Assembly (NCBI RefSeq): GCF_037975245.1
Contig: NC_092569.1
Span: 37,012,168-37,076,167 of the forward strand
Source: Apostichopus japonicus
Taxonomy: Eukaryota > Echinodermata > Holothuroidea > Aspidochirotida > Stichopodidae
DNA length: 64,000 nt
Reading direction: 5' to 3'
In this document: piece after piece, positions 57,001-58,884 of the stretch
How the letters are laid out: every line of letters begins with the position of its first letter
Numbering within the stretch: position 1 is the stretch's first letter
The notes under the pieces: model-generated
Seen by the model: the letters and a program-made list of their open reading frames with translations, nothing else
What the model was told of the DNA's origin: nothing
The model's database searches: none
Program-made: the position numbers and the translations under genes

Positions 57001-58884
57001 GACATATTGGAGTCTGTGATGACATACAATACTGACAAGACATGGGAGTCTGTCATGGCATACAATACTCACAAGACATATTGGAGTCTGTGATGACTTA
57101 CAATACTGACAAGATATTGGAGTCTGTGATGACATACAATACTGACAAGACATATGGGAGTCTGTGATGACATACAATACTCACAAGATACAGATTTAGC
57201 TCAGCCATGTTACTTTAAGGAGAAGCAAACAACCATCATCACTGGTCTATGACAATTCTGAAACATATTCCCACACAGCTAATAAATTTGTATTCCATTT
57301 AGAAGATATCACAGTTTTAATGTTGTTTCATATACAAGATTGACCACTTGTGAAACTGTTCACATTGCATAAAACCTTGGTCGCATATGCTGTTAATGAT
57401 ATGTAAAACAATGTTCATTTCTGTAACATATATTAAATTGAATCTACAACATGCAGTTCTTAATATGATACAGGCATCGGATCCAATGTCAATACTGTTA
57501 ATATTCACCTTGAAAATATGAAAAGATAAACAATGTGTAAGTTAAGGATTTCCCACCTTATGGCTCTATGACATCAAACATAATTTGACAAAACTGAGAT
57601 AAGTCTTGAAATAATGTATGGAACCATATCAGAATCTTACTGCTTTTATATCTGTGGTAACAATGGTATGCAGTGTGTGTGCAACATGACCAGCAACTGT
57701 TCCTCCTTTACCAATCTTCCAAGTTTTTTCGGGAAGATCATCACTGCAATGTCAAAATATGGAGAGATTTTCAAGATTAACAAGCAGGATTTCATGAAAA
57801 GTGCAAATCATTCTCTCTAAATTTATGAAGTGATTACATGGCTCTGCAAGCACAGCATGGTTTAACCACTCACAATGTATTGCTAGTATTGCAATGTATT
57901 GCTAGAATTACTAATATATTGCTGGTACTAAAAATACAGATTCTGCATCAGGAAATAAAGTTACAAGGTCTATCCTTTAACTGACCAACGAAACAGCTTC
58001 AGGTGTTCAATATCAATGCATAAGATTAAATATTAAACCAAATTAAGCAAACTGACAAATACAAGACAAGTGTTAAATTATTTCAAAATCTGTTACTTTG
58101 TCAGGAAATTCTCTAAGGGCTTCATGCAAATAACTTCCACATGCTGCCAGACCAATTTATGTTGTCACTGTCCTTTGATTTGCAACATTATTTATGTTCA
58201 TCTTTGATGCTCAATTAAATTTCCACACAAGTCTCAGGACTAAATACCCATTCACTGAGACTGAATTCTCAGACAACTTAAGTTGCTGTTCTTCTTATTC
58301 ATAATTGAACACAATAAAAGCATACATTTGTTATCTTTATTTGCATGTTAATCTTTTATAGACAACCACTTGATATTCCAACATGTATGTTCAGGTTATT
58401 GGACAGAAAACCAGCAATACCTGTCTTCAAACTATGGCCTGCCAGCTCTGTGAATGCTGCTACATTGATACAATGCTATGCGTTTAAATGTCATCTGTAG
58501 TCTTTATTACATCACTTTTTTGGTACAGGTCTAGACATAAATATTCACTAACTTGATAATCATTTTGCCTACCAGCATAAAAAGACAGAAAGACTGAAAC
58601 CGGAGAGCATATATATTCTTAGAACTGATAGCACGGTTCTTTGTGTAAAACTTGAGTTTGATTGCTTTAGTATACTCTCCTAACTGCAGTGAACAGTGTT
58701 CAGCTCAGATCTTAACCTCAGATATCAACAGACTTTGAATAGTCAACCAGTGAACACCTCGAAAACATGAAATCCTTTAGATACTGCTGCATTTTTGTGT
58801 GTCATACATACAACAATGTTTCCACATAACAAACTCACTGACAAACAACTTACCAGAAACCACCAACAGTGGCATTTATTTTGT
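1..58884 (-). CDS. PDE10A: PDE10A-like dual-GAF cyclic nucleotide phosphodiesterase, partial gene model
   Basis: Overall gene model; the exons are listed separately as W1 to W23 in transcript order. The product would hydrolyse cAMP and/or cGMP in the cytosol or at membranes. Seen: GAF-A end (W1-W7), full GAF-B (W9-W14) with NK...F...DE, linker (W15), and the catalytic domain (W16-W22) with [15 protein letters not shown] (the PDE signature HDxxHxxxxN), MTACDL and the terminal glutamine before VSF. Resemblance is closest to PDE10A ([44 protein letters not shown]); PDE11 and PDE5 are the next alternatives. Joined exons give about 632 codons with one copy of W20, against about 780 in the human protein, so the N-terminus and the last C-terminal exon lie outside. 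All introns obey GT-AG and all phases match. No promoter or polyA site is visible here. Confidence 0.93.
118..206 (-). CDS. PDE10A: Exon W22, late catalytic domain (LPCYDLLQ)
   Basis: 89 nt between ATTTTCTTTCGCAG and GTAGATTTG. 29 codons [18 protein letters not shown] and [11 protein letters not shown] plus AG; compare [20 protein letters not shown] and PLLKACRDN in PDE10A. The phenylalanine of VSF corresponds to the hydrophobic-clamp phenylalanine that stacks on the purine ring. Phase 0 in, phase 2 out. Confidence 0.93.
345..615 (-). repeat. 86-bp tandem repeat carrying three copies of the W21 exon end and donor
   Basis: Donor positions recur exactly 86 bp apart (615, 529, 443, 357), the first being the true W21 donor. 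Each downstream unit keeps about 54 nt of coding sequence from CCC ATA CCT to the CAG glutamine codon, plus GTGAG or GTGAA and 24 nt of intron. The copies are one base shorter than the true exon near CCCAATACC. Reading through the true donor reaches a TGA within 11 codons. Confidence 0.93.
616..696 (-). CDS. PDE10A: Exon W21, PIPMMDR segment ending at the invariant glutamine
   Basis: 81 nt, 27 codons, phase 0 on both sides, between AATAACAAAG and [17 protein letters not shown] then [17 protein letters not shown], matching GDEMKKLGIQPIPMMDR of PDE10A at identical spacing. The last codon, CAG, aligns with the invariant purine-selective glutamine of all PDEs (before LGF in PDE10A, VGF in PDE5). 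Its 3' half plus donor recurs three times in the downstream intron (donors at 529, 443 and 357). Confidence 0.95.
697..1606. other. Unique-looking intron sequence between W21 and the 63-bp array
   Basis: AT-rich with degenerate motifs such as 'cagcaacagtgaatgtttaaac' in varied forms (about 820-960) and short 'accaatagc' repeats (about 1020-1090). No coding or RNA feature recognised. Confidence 0.6.
1607..2375. repeat. 63-bp minisatellite, about 12 units
   Basis: Unit contains 'catcctagctcaatcacaaa' and 'ccataactcccaaacaagta'. As 63 is divisible by three, the minus strand stays open as 21-residue repeats (core [10 protein letters not shown]); this is not taken as coding. It fills the intron between W20b and W21. 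Confidence 0.95.
2586..2697 (-). CDS. PDE10A: Exon W20b, catalytic MTACDL segment, version b
   Basis: 112 nt between ATTCATAACAG and GTTCATT. 37 codons: [20 protein letters not shown] and [16 protein letters not shown]. It is nearer human PDE10A (MTACDLCSVTKLW, ANDIYAEF) than W20a is. Its donor GTTCAT is poor and its acceptor has a broken pyrimidine tract, so its use probably depends on splicing regulators. If both W20 exons were included, W20b would be read as [11 protein letters not shown] then stop. Confidence 0.93.
2698..3345. other. Intron sequence between W20b and the 29-bp array
   Basis: AT-rich, no repeats or open frames that stand out. Because it flanks a predicted mutually exclusive exon, it is a place where splicing-control elements may sit, but I see no specific motif I can support. 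Confidence 0.5.
3350..4287. repeat. 29-bp minisatellite, 32 units of two variants
   Basis: Unit 'ttatgaacactgaatagcat' plus 'tctgttgac' or 'tctgttggg'. Units are otherwise almost identical. Reading from low to high coordinate the variant after 'ctgttg' runs ac x10, gg x2, ac x3, gg, ac x2, gg x2, ac, gg, ac x2, gg x2, ac x5, gg. It lies exactly between the two alternative W20 exons. Confidence 0.97.
4661..4772 (-). CDS. PDE10A: Exon W20a, catalytic MTACDL segment, version a
   Basis: 112 nt between CTGCTGTCAGCAG and GTAGGTTTG. 37 codons after the split arginine: [20 protein letters not shown] and [16 protein letters not shown]. The aspartate of MTACDL is the second metal-binding aspartate; the helix after it lines the nucleotide and inhibitor pocket. 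TKPW..QQ resembles PDE5/PDE11 more than PDE10. It shares 17 of 37 residues with W20b. Same length, same phase in and out; it would be used instead of W20b. Confidence 0.93.
4865..5890. repeat. About 20-bp AT-rich minisatellite (attccatatatcacaccta)
   Basis: Irregular units 'cacacctaattccatatat' of 17 to 23 bp, with interspersed 'cacatatatccttcttcatt' variants at both ends (about 5085-5110, 5220-5240, 5850-5875). In the intron between W19 and W20a. Confidence 0.93.
5891..6875. other. Intron sequence, AT-rich, ending in a TA-rich microsatellite-like tract
   Basis: No gene recognised. The segment from about 6720 has repeated 'aatgtggatatac' and 'ccatatgtat' motifs, which recur on the far side of the element at 6876-8480 (about 8505-8600), as expected if that element inserted into this tract. 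Confidence 0.6.
6876..8480. mobile_element. Candidate 1.6-kb non-autonomous DNA transposon with terminal inverted repeats
   Basis: Left end 'caggccacaaatttaac'; the right end, reverse-complemented, is 'caggcctcaaatttcac'. Both ends also carry further 'atggcc' and 'caccaaggcca' subterminal motifs. The bases just outside are 'catata' on both sides, a possible 6-bp target duplication, although the flank is TA-rich so this could be chance. The interior (7100-8330) is less AT-rich with more CpG than its surroundings and has no recognisable transposase. Superfamily unknown. Confidence 0.5.
8481..9033. other. TA-rich tract and plain intron before W19's donor
   Basis: TA and 'atatatct' runs to about 8610, then ordinary AT-rich sequence. 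Nothing coding seen. Confidence 0.55.
9034..9206 (-). CDS. PDE10A: Exon W19, catalytic domain (EGHNIF...[10 protein letters not shown])
   Basis: 173 nt between GTGTTTTTTTCAG and GTAGAGAT. 57 codons: [20 protein letters not shown], then [20 protein letters not shown] and FNWSNPEH, ending with AG of an arginine codon. It matches [20 protein letters not shown] and AIIATDLALYFGNRKQLEE of PDE10A nearly residue for residue. Because it ends two bases into a codon it can join either W20a or W20b, both of which begin with the single base G. Confidence 0.97.
9255..11115. repeat. 72-bp minisatellite, about 26 units
   Basis: Unit includes 'gatgatacattaccatgtac', 'ctgggatggtacatagtatg' and 'gcagggatggtatgttgtaa'. 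The unit is 24 codons long, so a 401-codon frame (core [19 protein letters not shown]) stays open on the minus strand; I regard it as non-coding. Occasional units lack three bases ('tagtgagcag'), which does not break the frame. It fills the intron between W18 and W19 and reaches close to the W19 acceptor. Confidence 0.97.
11116..11590. other. Intron sequence below W18
   Basis: Mixed sequence, slightly CpG-containing around 11150-11250. No feature recognised. The W18 donor is at 11590-11589. Confidence 0.5.
11591..11746 (-). CDS. PDE10A: Exon W18, catalytic HD core ([10 protein letters not shown])
   Basis: 156 nt, exactly 52 codons, phase 0 on both sides, between TTATCTTTCCAG and GTACCAAT. 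It holds [20 protein letters not shown], the class I PDE metal-binding signature HDxxHxxxxN, then [17 protein letters not shown] and TILQ. PLAALYSTSTMEQHHF is the human PDE10A equivalent. All metal-ligand residues of this segment are present. Confidence 0.98.
11808..12290. repeat. 138-bp tandem repeat, about 3.5 units
   Basis: Units begin with 'tgtttcatgagacttgtcat' and include 'ttcttaccagaaagcccaca'. The first unit lacks six bases ('gctacctat' instead of 'gctactgtacctat'). On the transcript strand each unit has a donor-like CTTTCTG|GTAAGA. I considered a 29-nt exon in this unit and rejected it once the full W17 end was found. Confidence 0.93.
12291..13149. repeat. Decayed repeat family with 'tgacctttgacctc' motifs
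   Basis: Blocks around 12420, 12610, 12840 and 13000 share 'tttgacctcaaatgacctt'-like cores, followed by 'cttgtcctcactaagggg' and 'aaccaagcttta' motifs. Spacing is about 155-235 bp and irregular, suggesting an old tandem or interspersed family. At 12612-12624 the minus strand reads AGGTCA-A-AGGTCA. Confidence 0.55.
13150..14423 (-). repeat. 174-bp minisatellite carrying copies of the W17 exon end and donor
   Basis: The string 'acggggtaaagacc' recurs at 13381, 13559, 13733, 13907, 14081, 14255 and 14429, spaced 178 then 174 bp; the last is in exon W17 itself. Each earlier unit repeats the exon's last 34 nt (codons ending VFTPLE), its GTAGCA donor and flanking intron. A more degenerate unit is near 13205. 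174 is 58 codons. Read-through of the true donor meets a stop 14 codons on. Confidence 0.96.
14424..14577 (-). CDS. PDE10A: Exon W17, catalytic domain (PYHNW, first metal-site histidine)
   Basis: 154 nt between TATCTTCTACAG and GTAGCAAAC. 51 codons: [20 protein letters not shown], then [18 protein letters not shown], then VFTPLE. YHNW holds the general-acid histidine and the histidine two residues after the tryptophan is a metal ligand. An earlier GTAAGG 31 nt inside the exon (after AAGACCT) is rejected because it would drop VFTPLE, the counterpart of LFTDLE in PDE10A, and would break phase with W18. The last 34 nt and the donor are tandemly repeated downstream in the 174-bp array. Confidence 0.97.
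14650..17305. repeat. 66-bp minisatellite, about 40 units
   Basis: Unit has 'gtgatttcacatatggagta', 'ctgtacaaatatatgcatag' and 'taaccacatgtttcca'. Open in long frames on both strands because 66 is 22 codons. The rare variant 'gtacaaaatatatgcttatt' occurs near 15908 and 17096, each followed by 'atgcagagtg' units, showing a duplicated block of about 1.19 kb (18 units). Confidence 0.97.
17580..19815. repeat. 56-bp minisatellite, about 39 units
   Basis: Unit includes 'cagtgcagcagtagcagtct' and 'gtatagcagtacaatgctga', then 'tcagtttaatataaca'. Variants tcag/tgag and ttaat/ttagt/gttat mark units. The stretches 18628-18840 and 19076-19288 give the same translation, exactly 448 bp (8 units) apart, a higher-order duplication. 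Confidence 0.97.
19816..21165. other. Mostly single-copy intron with two short repeats
   Basis: A 39-bp doublet ('gatatcatacaatgttatag') lies at about 19949-20025, and about three degenerate 60-bp units with 'taggtaagatctaaca' at 20430-20610. An open frame on the plus strand at 20619-20927 (102 codons, lysine-rich) shows no family resemblance and is probably chance. Confidence 0.55.
21172..22598. repeat. 53-bp minisatellite, about 27 units
   Basis: Unit 'gtgagacatgtcccagaaca' + 'cattgtgtctggttacaata' + 'ttacactggatct'. Almost every unit contains the near-palindrome AGACATGTCC or GGACATGTCC. Rare units have 'acaaattctcag' instead (about 22303 and 22463). It lies just below W16's donor. Confidence 0.96.
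22676..22762 (-). CDS. PDE10A: Exon W16, start of the catalytic domain
   Basis: 87 nt between TATTTAAACAG and GTAAGTGA. It encodes [21 protein letters not shown] and KDLFNIK, occupying the place of the FDIGPFENMWPGIFVYMV segment of PDE10A. Phase 2 in and out; the spacing to W15 and W17 is right for the family. Confidence 0.92.
22763..23379. other. Intron W15-W16, without a tandem array
   Basis: 617 nt, one of few introns here lacking a minisatellite. Contains a G12 homopolymer run at about 23210-23221. No other feature. Confidence 0.6.
23380..23519 (-). CDS. PDE10A: Exon W15, GAF-B to catalytic linker
   Basis: 140 nt between TTCTTGTTGTAG and GTAAGAAC. 46 codons, [19 protein letters not shown] then [11 protein letters not shown], matching MYHRIRHSECIYRV and LSYHSICTSEEW of PDE10A, the helix joining GAF-B to the catalytic domain. 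Its first 20 nt and its acceptor are part of the 90-bp unit repeated upstream (23577-26155), so 29 decoy copies of this 3' splice site precede the true one on the transcript. Confidence 0.96.
23520..26155 (-). repeat. 90-bp minisatellite carrying 29 copies of the W15 acceptor and exon start
   Basis: Unit of 86-91 bp: 'cgtctgatcttttggtataa' (the exon-derived 20 nt, reversed), 'ctacaacaagaacaagcaga' (acceptor tract), then 'gagaagaagacctcaaaaga' and 'ctacttagtattcctttaca'. 29 copies lie upstream of the true W15 acceptor at 23521-23520. In each, the acceptor and first 20 coding nt are kept and then diverge into TGATGTAAAGG, giving an in-frame stop after [12 protein letters not shown]. Confidence 0.97.
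26156..26640. other. Single-copy intron
   Basis: AT-rich, no recognised element. Confidence 0.5.
26655..27285. repeat. 69-bp degenerate minisatellite, about 9 units
   Basis: Unit includes 'cactgcttgtactcaacaag' and 'caatcatctatctgtgagta', then 'cataggattgcatagtacag'. Unit ends alternate between 'ttaaagccca' and 'tctgagtcca' types. Confidence 0.93.
27460..27574 (-). CDS. PDE10A: Exon W14, GAF-B end with NKFDE motif
   Basis: 115 nt between TTTTCATCAG and GTGAGTAG. After a split serine codon it encodes [15 protein letters not shown] followed by [23 protein letters not shown]. The NK-x4-F-x3-DE motif, needed for nucleotide-binding GAF folds, is intact (VNK, F, IDE). It corresponds to [21 protein letters not shown] in PDE10A. 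Phase 0 out. Confidence 0.97.
27838..29095. repeat. 66-bp minisatellite, 19 units
   Basis: Unit 'ctctaactgggtgaatcaaa' + 'ctaagttcacattgcttgtg' + 'catcctattcctctcttact' + 'agtgtg'. Variant positions are 'gaatc', 'tttc' and 'gagtc' after 'gggt'. Open for 144 and 252 codons on the plus strand (core [17 protein letters not shown]) only because 66 is 22 codons. Unrelated in sequence to the other 66-bp array. Confidence 0.97.
29096..29734. other. Intron below W13
   Basis: No repeat or second gene recognised. The W13 donor is at 29734-29733. Confidence 0.5.
29735..29803 (-). CDS. PDE10A: Exon W13, GAF-B ([13 protein letters not shown])
   Basis: 69 nt between TTATTTTACAG and GTATGTCTC. It encodes [22 protein letters not shown]; compare [22 protein letters not shown] of PDE10A. 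Phase 2 in and out; the split codons complete RFN-R before it and a serine after it. Confidence 0.96.
29875..30710. repeat. 77-bp minisatellite of two alternating unit types, 11 units
   Basis: Shared part 'agttacaatataacaccatt' + 'tacagcattgttttct'; type A continues 'ggaagagcaaaggggaattc', type B 'acaagagctaaggggaagtc'. From low to high the order is A B A A B A B A B A B. The last two units have a diverged 'cagctg' segment. Confidence 0.95.
31077..31169 (-). CDS. PDE10A: Exon W12, GAF-B ([11 protein letters not shown]...[11 protein letters not shown])
   Basis: 93 nt between GTTCTCTTCAG and GTGCTGC. It encodes [18 protein letters not shown] and [12 protein letters not shown], a near-perfect match to the PDE GAF signature ([26 protein letters not shown] in PDE10A). 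Phase 2 on both sides. The GTGCTG donor is weak. The intron upstream of it holds two transposons nested in a roughly 70-bp repeat. Confidence 0.97.
31336..31907. mobile_element. 572-bp TA-flanked foldback MITE
   Basis: Ends are inverted copies: left 'ggttcaggtgtctgacatgt', right reversed 'agttcaggtgtcacaaatgt', continuing into 'ctatcttgtatgaaagag' against 'ttatcttatatgaaagag' and further inward with 'gttaaggagatat' on both arms. It interrupts the repeat at 'gtatgtattTA|...|TAacactaaa'; removing element plus one TA restores the repeat. TA duplication and inverted ends suggest a Tc1/mariner-type non-autonomous element. No coding capacity. Confidence 0.88.
32295..32973. mobile_element. 679-bp TA-flanked MITE
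   Basis: Left end 'aagtcttaatacatgtttgc', right end reversed 'aagtcccaatgtgtgtttgc', 15 of 20 identical. It sits inside 'gagtactTA|...|TAacacacc', where intact repeat units read 'gagtacttaacacacc', so a TA target duplication is directly visible. The interior has more CpG than its flanks. Short frames on both strands (60-78 codons) have no recognisable domain. Confidence 0.88.
33063..33208 (-). CDS. PDE10A: Exon W11, GAF-B core ([10 protein letters not shown])
   Basis: 146 nt between TTTTTGCTAG and GTCAGTAAC. 48 codons containing [18 protein letters not shown] and [12 protein letters not shown], closely matching [28 protein letters not shown] of PDE10A GAF-B, the cAMP-binding GAF in the human enzyme. 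The ADR.SLF strand and the ELY hairpin are diagnostic of GAF-containing phosphodiesterases. Phase 0 in, 2 out; the donor (GTCAGT) is non-standard at +3. Confidence 0.97.
33361..33412 (-). CDS. PDE10A: Exon W10, start of GAF-B
   Basis: 52 nt between GTCGTTTAG and GTAAGTTG. It encodes [17 protein letters not shown], matching TYFDNIVAIDSLLEHIM of PDE10A. Phase 2 in, phase 0 out. The following intron is only 152 nt and is one of very few introns here without a tandem repeat. Confidence 0.92.
33610..35060. repeat. 64-76-bp minisatellite, about 20 units
   Basis: Unit 'gcattgagagcattaggagt' + 'agtaggacaacccaggtact' + 'ggctggagttatgatgtgaa' + 'ttgggaagcaaagaaa'. Length variation comes from presence or absence of 'agtagtagg' and 'aagaaag' blocks. 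Between W9 and W10. Confidence 0.95.
35266..35324 (-). CDS. PDE10A: Exon W9, inter-GAF helix ([13 protein letters not shown])
   Basis: 59 nt between GATCTTTAG and GTGAGTG. It encodes [19 protein letters not shown] plus two bases; compare AKQTELNDFLLDVSK at the entry to GAF-B of PDE10A. The start at ATC is set by phase: the later AG at ATAAG would not be in frame with W7 or W8. Confidence 0.92.
35380..35520. repeat. 49-bp short tandem repeat, about 3 units
   Basis: Unit 'gatggatttatccagacatc' + 'aattaaaagcaaagattaac' + 'aa'; almost identical copies. Just upstream (transcript sense) of W9. Confidence 0.85.
35521..36120. other. Single-copy intron
   Basis: AT-rich; nothing recognised. Confidence 0.5.
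36133..36320. repeat. 18-bp CAA-rich repeat, about 10 units
   Basis: Unit 'aacaacaataacaacaaag'-like, nearly perfect. The minus strand translates to Leu/Val/Cys-rich nonsense; not coding. Confidence 0.95.
36445..37170. repeat. Compound repeat: about 109-bp units, then 70-bp units
   Basis: Three larger units carry 'gcatgatcaacactcaccag' + 'gtgagataactaactggtca'. They switch at about 36720 to seven nearly identical 70-bp units, 'gaggaaatgtgtgtgcatga' + 'tatacccatataacaaaact' + 'gtttgctcacatcatgttaa'. Both share the 'atgtgtgtgcatgatatacc' core, so one array probably grew from a unit of the other. Confidence 0.93.
37171..38540. other. Mostly single-copy intron with a short inverted repeat
   Basis: A tandem 'taactaattagcattccacg' pair lies at about 37650-37700. 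An inverted repeat, 'ggaataaattgctta' at 37710-37724 against 'taagcaatgtattcc' at 37857-37871, encloses about 160 bp and has TA close outside each end; it may be a tiny MITE. Otherwise nothing recognised. Confidence 0.5.
38545..39950. repeat. 51-bp minisatellite, about 27 units
   Basis: Unit 'gaggaatgtataactcctgc' + 'ttgtcatgcaccaagaatag' + 'cagtgaaag'. Three frames are open for 200-334 codons (17-residue units, such as [11 protein letters not shown] on plus). Codon-level conservation is absent and several frames are open at once, so it is not a zinc-finger protein. About 38761-38960 recurs at 38965-39165 (4 units, 204 bp). Confidence 0.96.
39954..39980 (-). CDS. PDE10A: Exon W8 (candidate 27-nt cassette microexon)
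   Basis: 27 nt, phase 0 on both sides, between TTCCCTGCAG and GTAACTTCC, coding LYKQDPASE. Without it, W7 joined to W9 has exactly the human PDE10A spacing from the GAF-A helix to LNDFLL; with it the inter-GAF helix gains nine residues, beginning with the LH.A.LY pattern found in PDE5/11. That makes it either an alternative cassette or a chance AG..GT pair beside the 51-bp array. Confidence 0.42.
40150..41270. repeat. 40-bp minisatellite, about 27 units
   Basis: Unit 'ccaccctcaatcaccaccct' + 'cagctaccatcattaatcat', with many point variants; pyrimidine/adenine-rich on the plus strand, so the transcript strand is G/T-rich. Confidence 0.95.
41270..42555. repeat. 31-bp minisatellite, about 41 units, with 651-bp duplication
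   Basis: Unit 'aggtagctgaccaatgtaac' + 'acatcatacag', alternating with 'acagcttacag' variants. The rare unit 'catttagaggcag' occurs at about 41589 and 42240, 651 bp (21 units) apart, with matching neighbours, showing a block duplication. It abuts the 40-bp array. Confidence 0.96.
42807..42857 (-). CDS. PDE10A: Exon W7, last helix of GAF-A
   Basis: 51 nt (17 codons, phase 0 on both sides) between TTGCTAACAG and GTAAAG. It encodes [17 protein letters not shown], matching the PDE10A helix ATANLAWASVAIHQVQ that closes GAF-A and leads to the inter-GAF helix. It joins either W8 or W9 in frame. Confidence 0.92.
42858..43210. other. Intron between W7 and the 43-bp array
   Basis: AT-rich single-copy sequence; nothing recognised. 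Confidence 0.5.
43216..43470 (-). repeat. 43-bp minisatellite repeating the W6 donor
   Basis: Unit 'cattcaactgtaaacaacta' + 'gaaacatcataatatattac' + 'cgt', six units. On the transcript strand each carries ACG|GTAATATATTATG, identical to the W6 donor and its last codon; five copies are downstream of the true one. Use of the second donor would add 43 nt and shift the frame. Confidence 0.93.
43471..43529 (-). CDS. PDE10A: Exon W6, GAF-A ([13 protein letters not shown])
   Basis: 59 nt between CATTTGCCCAG and GTAATATAT. It encodes [19 protein letters not shown], equivalent to ILELYRHWGKEAFCLSHQE; as in PDE10A GAF-A the NKFDE motif is degenerate. Its donor (ACG|GTAATA) is copied five more times downstream in the 43-bp array at 43216-43470. 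The 65-bp array begins only a few bases beyond its acceptor and supplies the acceptor's upstream tract. Confidence 0.92.
43535..46500. repeat. 65-bp minisatellite, about 45 units
   Basis: Unit 'aacatatatgataaataata' + 'aagtaattttaaagcaatgc' + 'atacaacgggatcttgtact' + 'cctta'. Variants: aacggg/agggggg/atgggg and attttaaa/atattaaa, with or without one 'atat'. It starts within about 10 nt of the W6 acceptor, so its first unit forms the branch and pyrimidine region (TTATCATTTATCATTTGCCCAG in part). Confidence 0.97.
46735..47085. repeat. 39-bp minisatellite, 9 near-identical units
   Basis: Unit 'ggtattgcataaacccagta' + 'accgactgcctgattcaat'. Units differ at only one or two sites ('gcatgattc' once), so it is recent or homogenised. 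39 bp is 13 codons and several frames are open; not coding. Confidence 0.96.
47090..47640. other. Single-copy intron with an unassigned plus-strand open frame
   Basis: An open frame at 47232-47675 (147 codons, plus strand) has no recognisable domain, low-complexity-free but AT-biased codons, and its tail runs into the 19-bp repeat. Most likely chance in an intron of the minus-strand gene. Confidence 0.4.
47650..47885. repeat. 19-20-bp minisatellite (catatccacacataatcaag)
   Basis: About 12 imperfect units with 'atgaactag', 'ataatcaag' and 'atgctctag' variants. Confidence 0.9.
47886..48308. other. Intron below W5
   Basis: AT-rich, no feature beyond the W5 donor at its end. Confidence 0.5.
48309..48344 (-). 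CDS. PDE10A: Exon W5, GAF-A, 36 nt
   Basis: A small exon between TTATCTTAG and GTAAGTATG. It contributes [11 protein letters not shown] between split glycine codons on both sides, giving ...LSG-...-NLLG-VLEFYR, equivalent to AIGDLIGILELYR in PDE10A. Both flanking phases (1 in, 1 out) agree with W4 and W6. Both splice sites are good consensus matches. Confidence 0.88.
48628..48985. mobile_element. 358-bp TA-flanked MITE
   Basis: Left end 'aagggtttgaagactcg', right end reversed 'aaggcattgaagactcg', 15 of 17 identical, with TA immediately outside each end. The interior holds two related blocks, 'ctaatgccggtaatttgac' and 'ctaatgtcggtaattagac', and is richer in CpG than the flanks. No coding capacity; a Tc1/mariner-like non-autonomous family is the best guess. 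Confidence 0.8.
49008..51505. repeat. 80-bp minisatellite, about 31 units
   Basis: Unit 'gtttactgagctagatagaa' + 'tggacataactagtacagga' + 'tatacactaagatgcatctc' + 'tcctgtatggccgttaaaat'. Variable sites include gtt/ttt/tat before 'aaaat', gata/cata/aaata and aca-t/aca-a. The array starts about 20 bp beyond the MITE end. Confidence 0.97.
51506..52023. other. Intron below W4
   Basis: Begins with a C-rich run (about 51508-51530), then AT-rich sequence. No gene recognised. Confidence 0.5.
52024..52117 (-). CDS. PDE10A: Exon W4, GAF-A (SVLSLPVFD strand)
   Basis: 94 nt between TTCTGTTATAG and GTGAGC. It encodes 31 residues, [10 protein letters not shown] through [19 protein letters not shown], matching the TGLESGTRIQSVLCLPIV part of PDE10A GAF-A. 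Phase 0 in, phase 1 out. The large intron before it is the 37-bp array; the intron after it carries the 80-bp array and a small transposon. Confidence 0.9.
52230..57190. repeat. 36-38-bp minisatellite, about 134 units, with higher-order blocks
   Basis: Unit 'atacaatactcacaagacat' + 'atgggagtctgtgatggc'. Variants: 'gatattgg', 'gacatagg', 'gacttacaat', 'gacatacaat', 'tgtcatgg'. The rare pair 'gcatatgataatcacaag' recurs at about 54400, 55870, 56238 and 56540 with matching neighbours, marking block duplications of about 0.3 to 1.5 kb. Transcript-strand units read CACAG...CTT|GTGAGTA, a strong donor consensus. It fills the intron between W3 and W4. There are no unique spacers, so it is not a CRISPR array. 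Confidence 0.97.
57191..57640. other. Intron below W3
   Basis: AT-rich single-copy sequence; no feature apart from the W3 donor (57640-57639). Confidence 0.5.
57641..57743 (-). CDS. PDE10A: Exon W3, GAF-A middle ([11 protein letters not shown])
   Basis: 103 nt between TTGACATTGCAG and GTAAGA. After one base completing the previous codon it encodes 34 residues including [14 protein letters not shown], the usual GAF helix entry (G.G.AG.VA), equivalent to ITQGTTVSAYVA in PDE10A, followed by the strand leading to the nucleotide pocket lid. It ends in phase 0 and joins W4 with no missing residues by family length. In this region GAF-A is more diverged than GAF-B, as in known PDE10. Confidence 0.88.
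58573..58593 (-). CDS. PDE10A: Exon W2 (very tentative 21-nt microexon), GAF-A
   Basis: Bounded by CCGGTTTCAG and GTAGGC. It starts with one base and ends with two, exactly the phases needed between W1 and W3, and reads LSVFL after a cysteine, where PDE10A has ALYFL. Even with it, GAF-A is about 14 residues shorter here than the human protein, so another small exon may be missing between 57744 and 58572. Evidence is phase plus a weak hydrophobic-strand match only. Confidence 0.3.
58854..58884 (-). CDS. PDE10A: Exon W1 (tentative), GAF-A start of the PDE10A-like gene
   Basis: A 31-nt open segment between TTGTTTTAG and GTAAGT. It would read KINATVGGF between a 2-nt start and a 2-nt end, resembling the IIKIATKADGF stretch at the start of PDE10A GAF-A. 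The phase fits W2 and, alternatively, W3 directly. The match is short, so this could be chance; the preceding exon was not found. Confidence 0.45.

Noticed and set aside
52230-57190. CRISPR-like regular short repeats of 36-38 bp
   Set aside because: Repeats are contiguous with no unique spacers, the context is a eukaryotic intron, and no cas genes are present.
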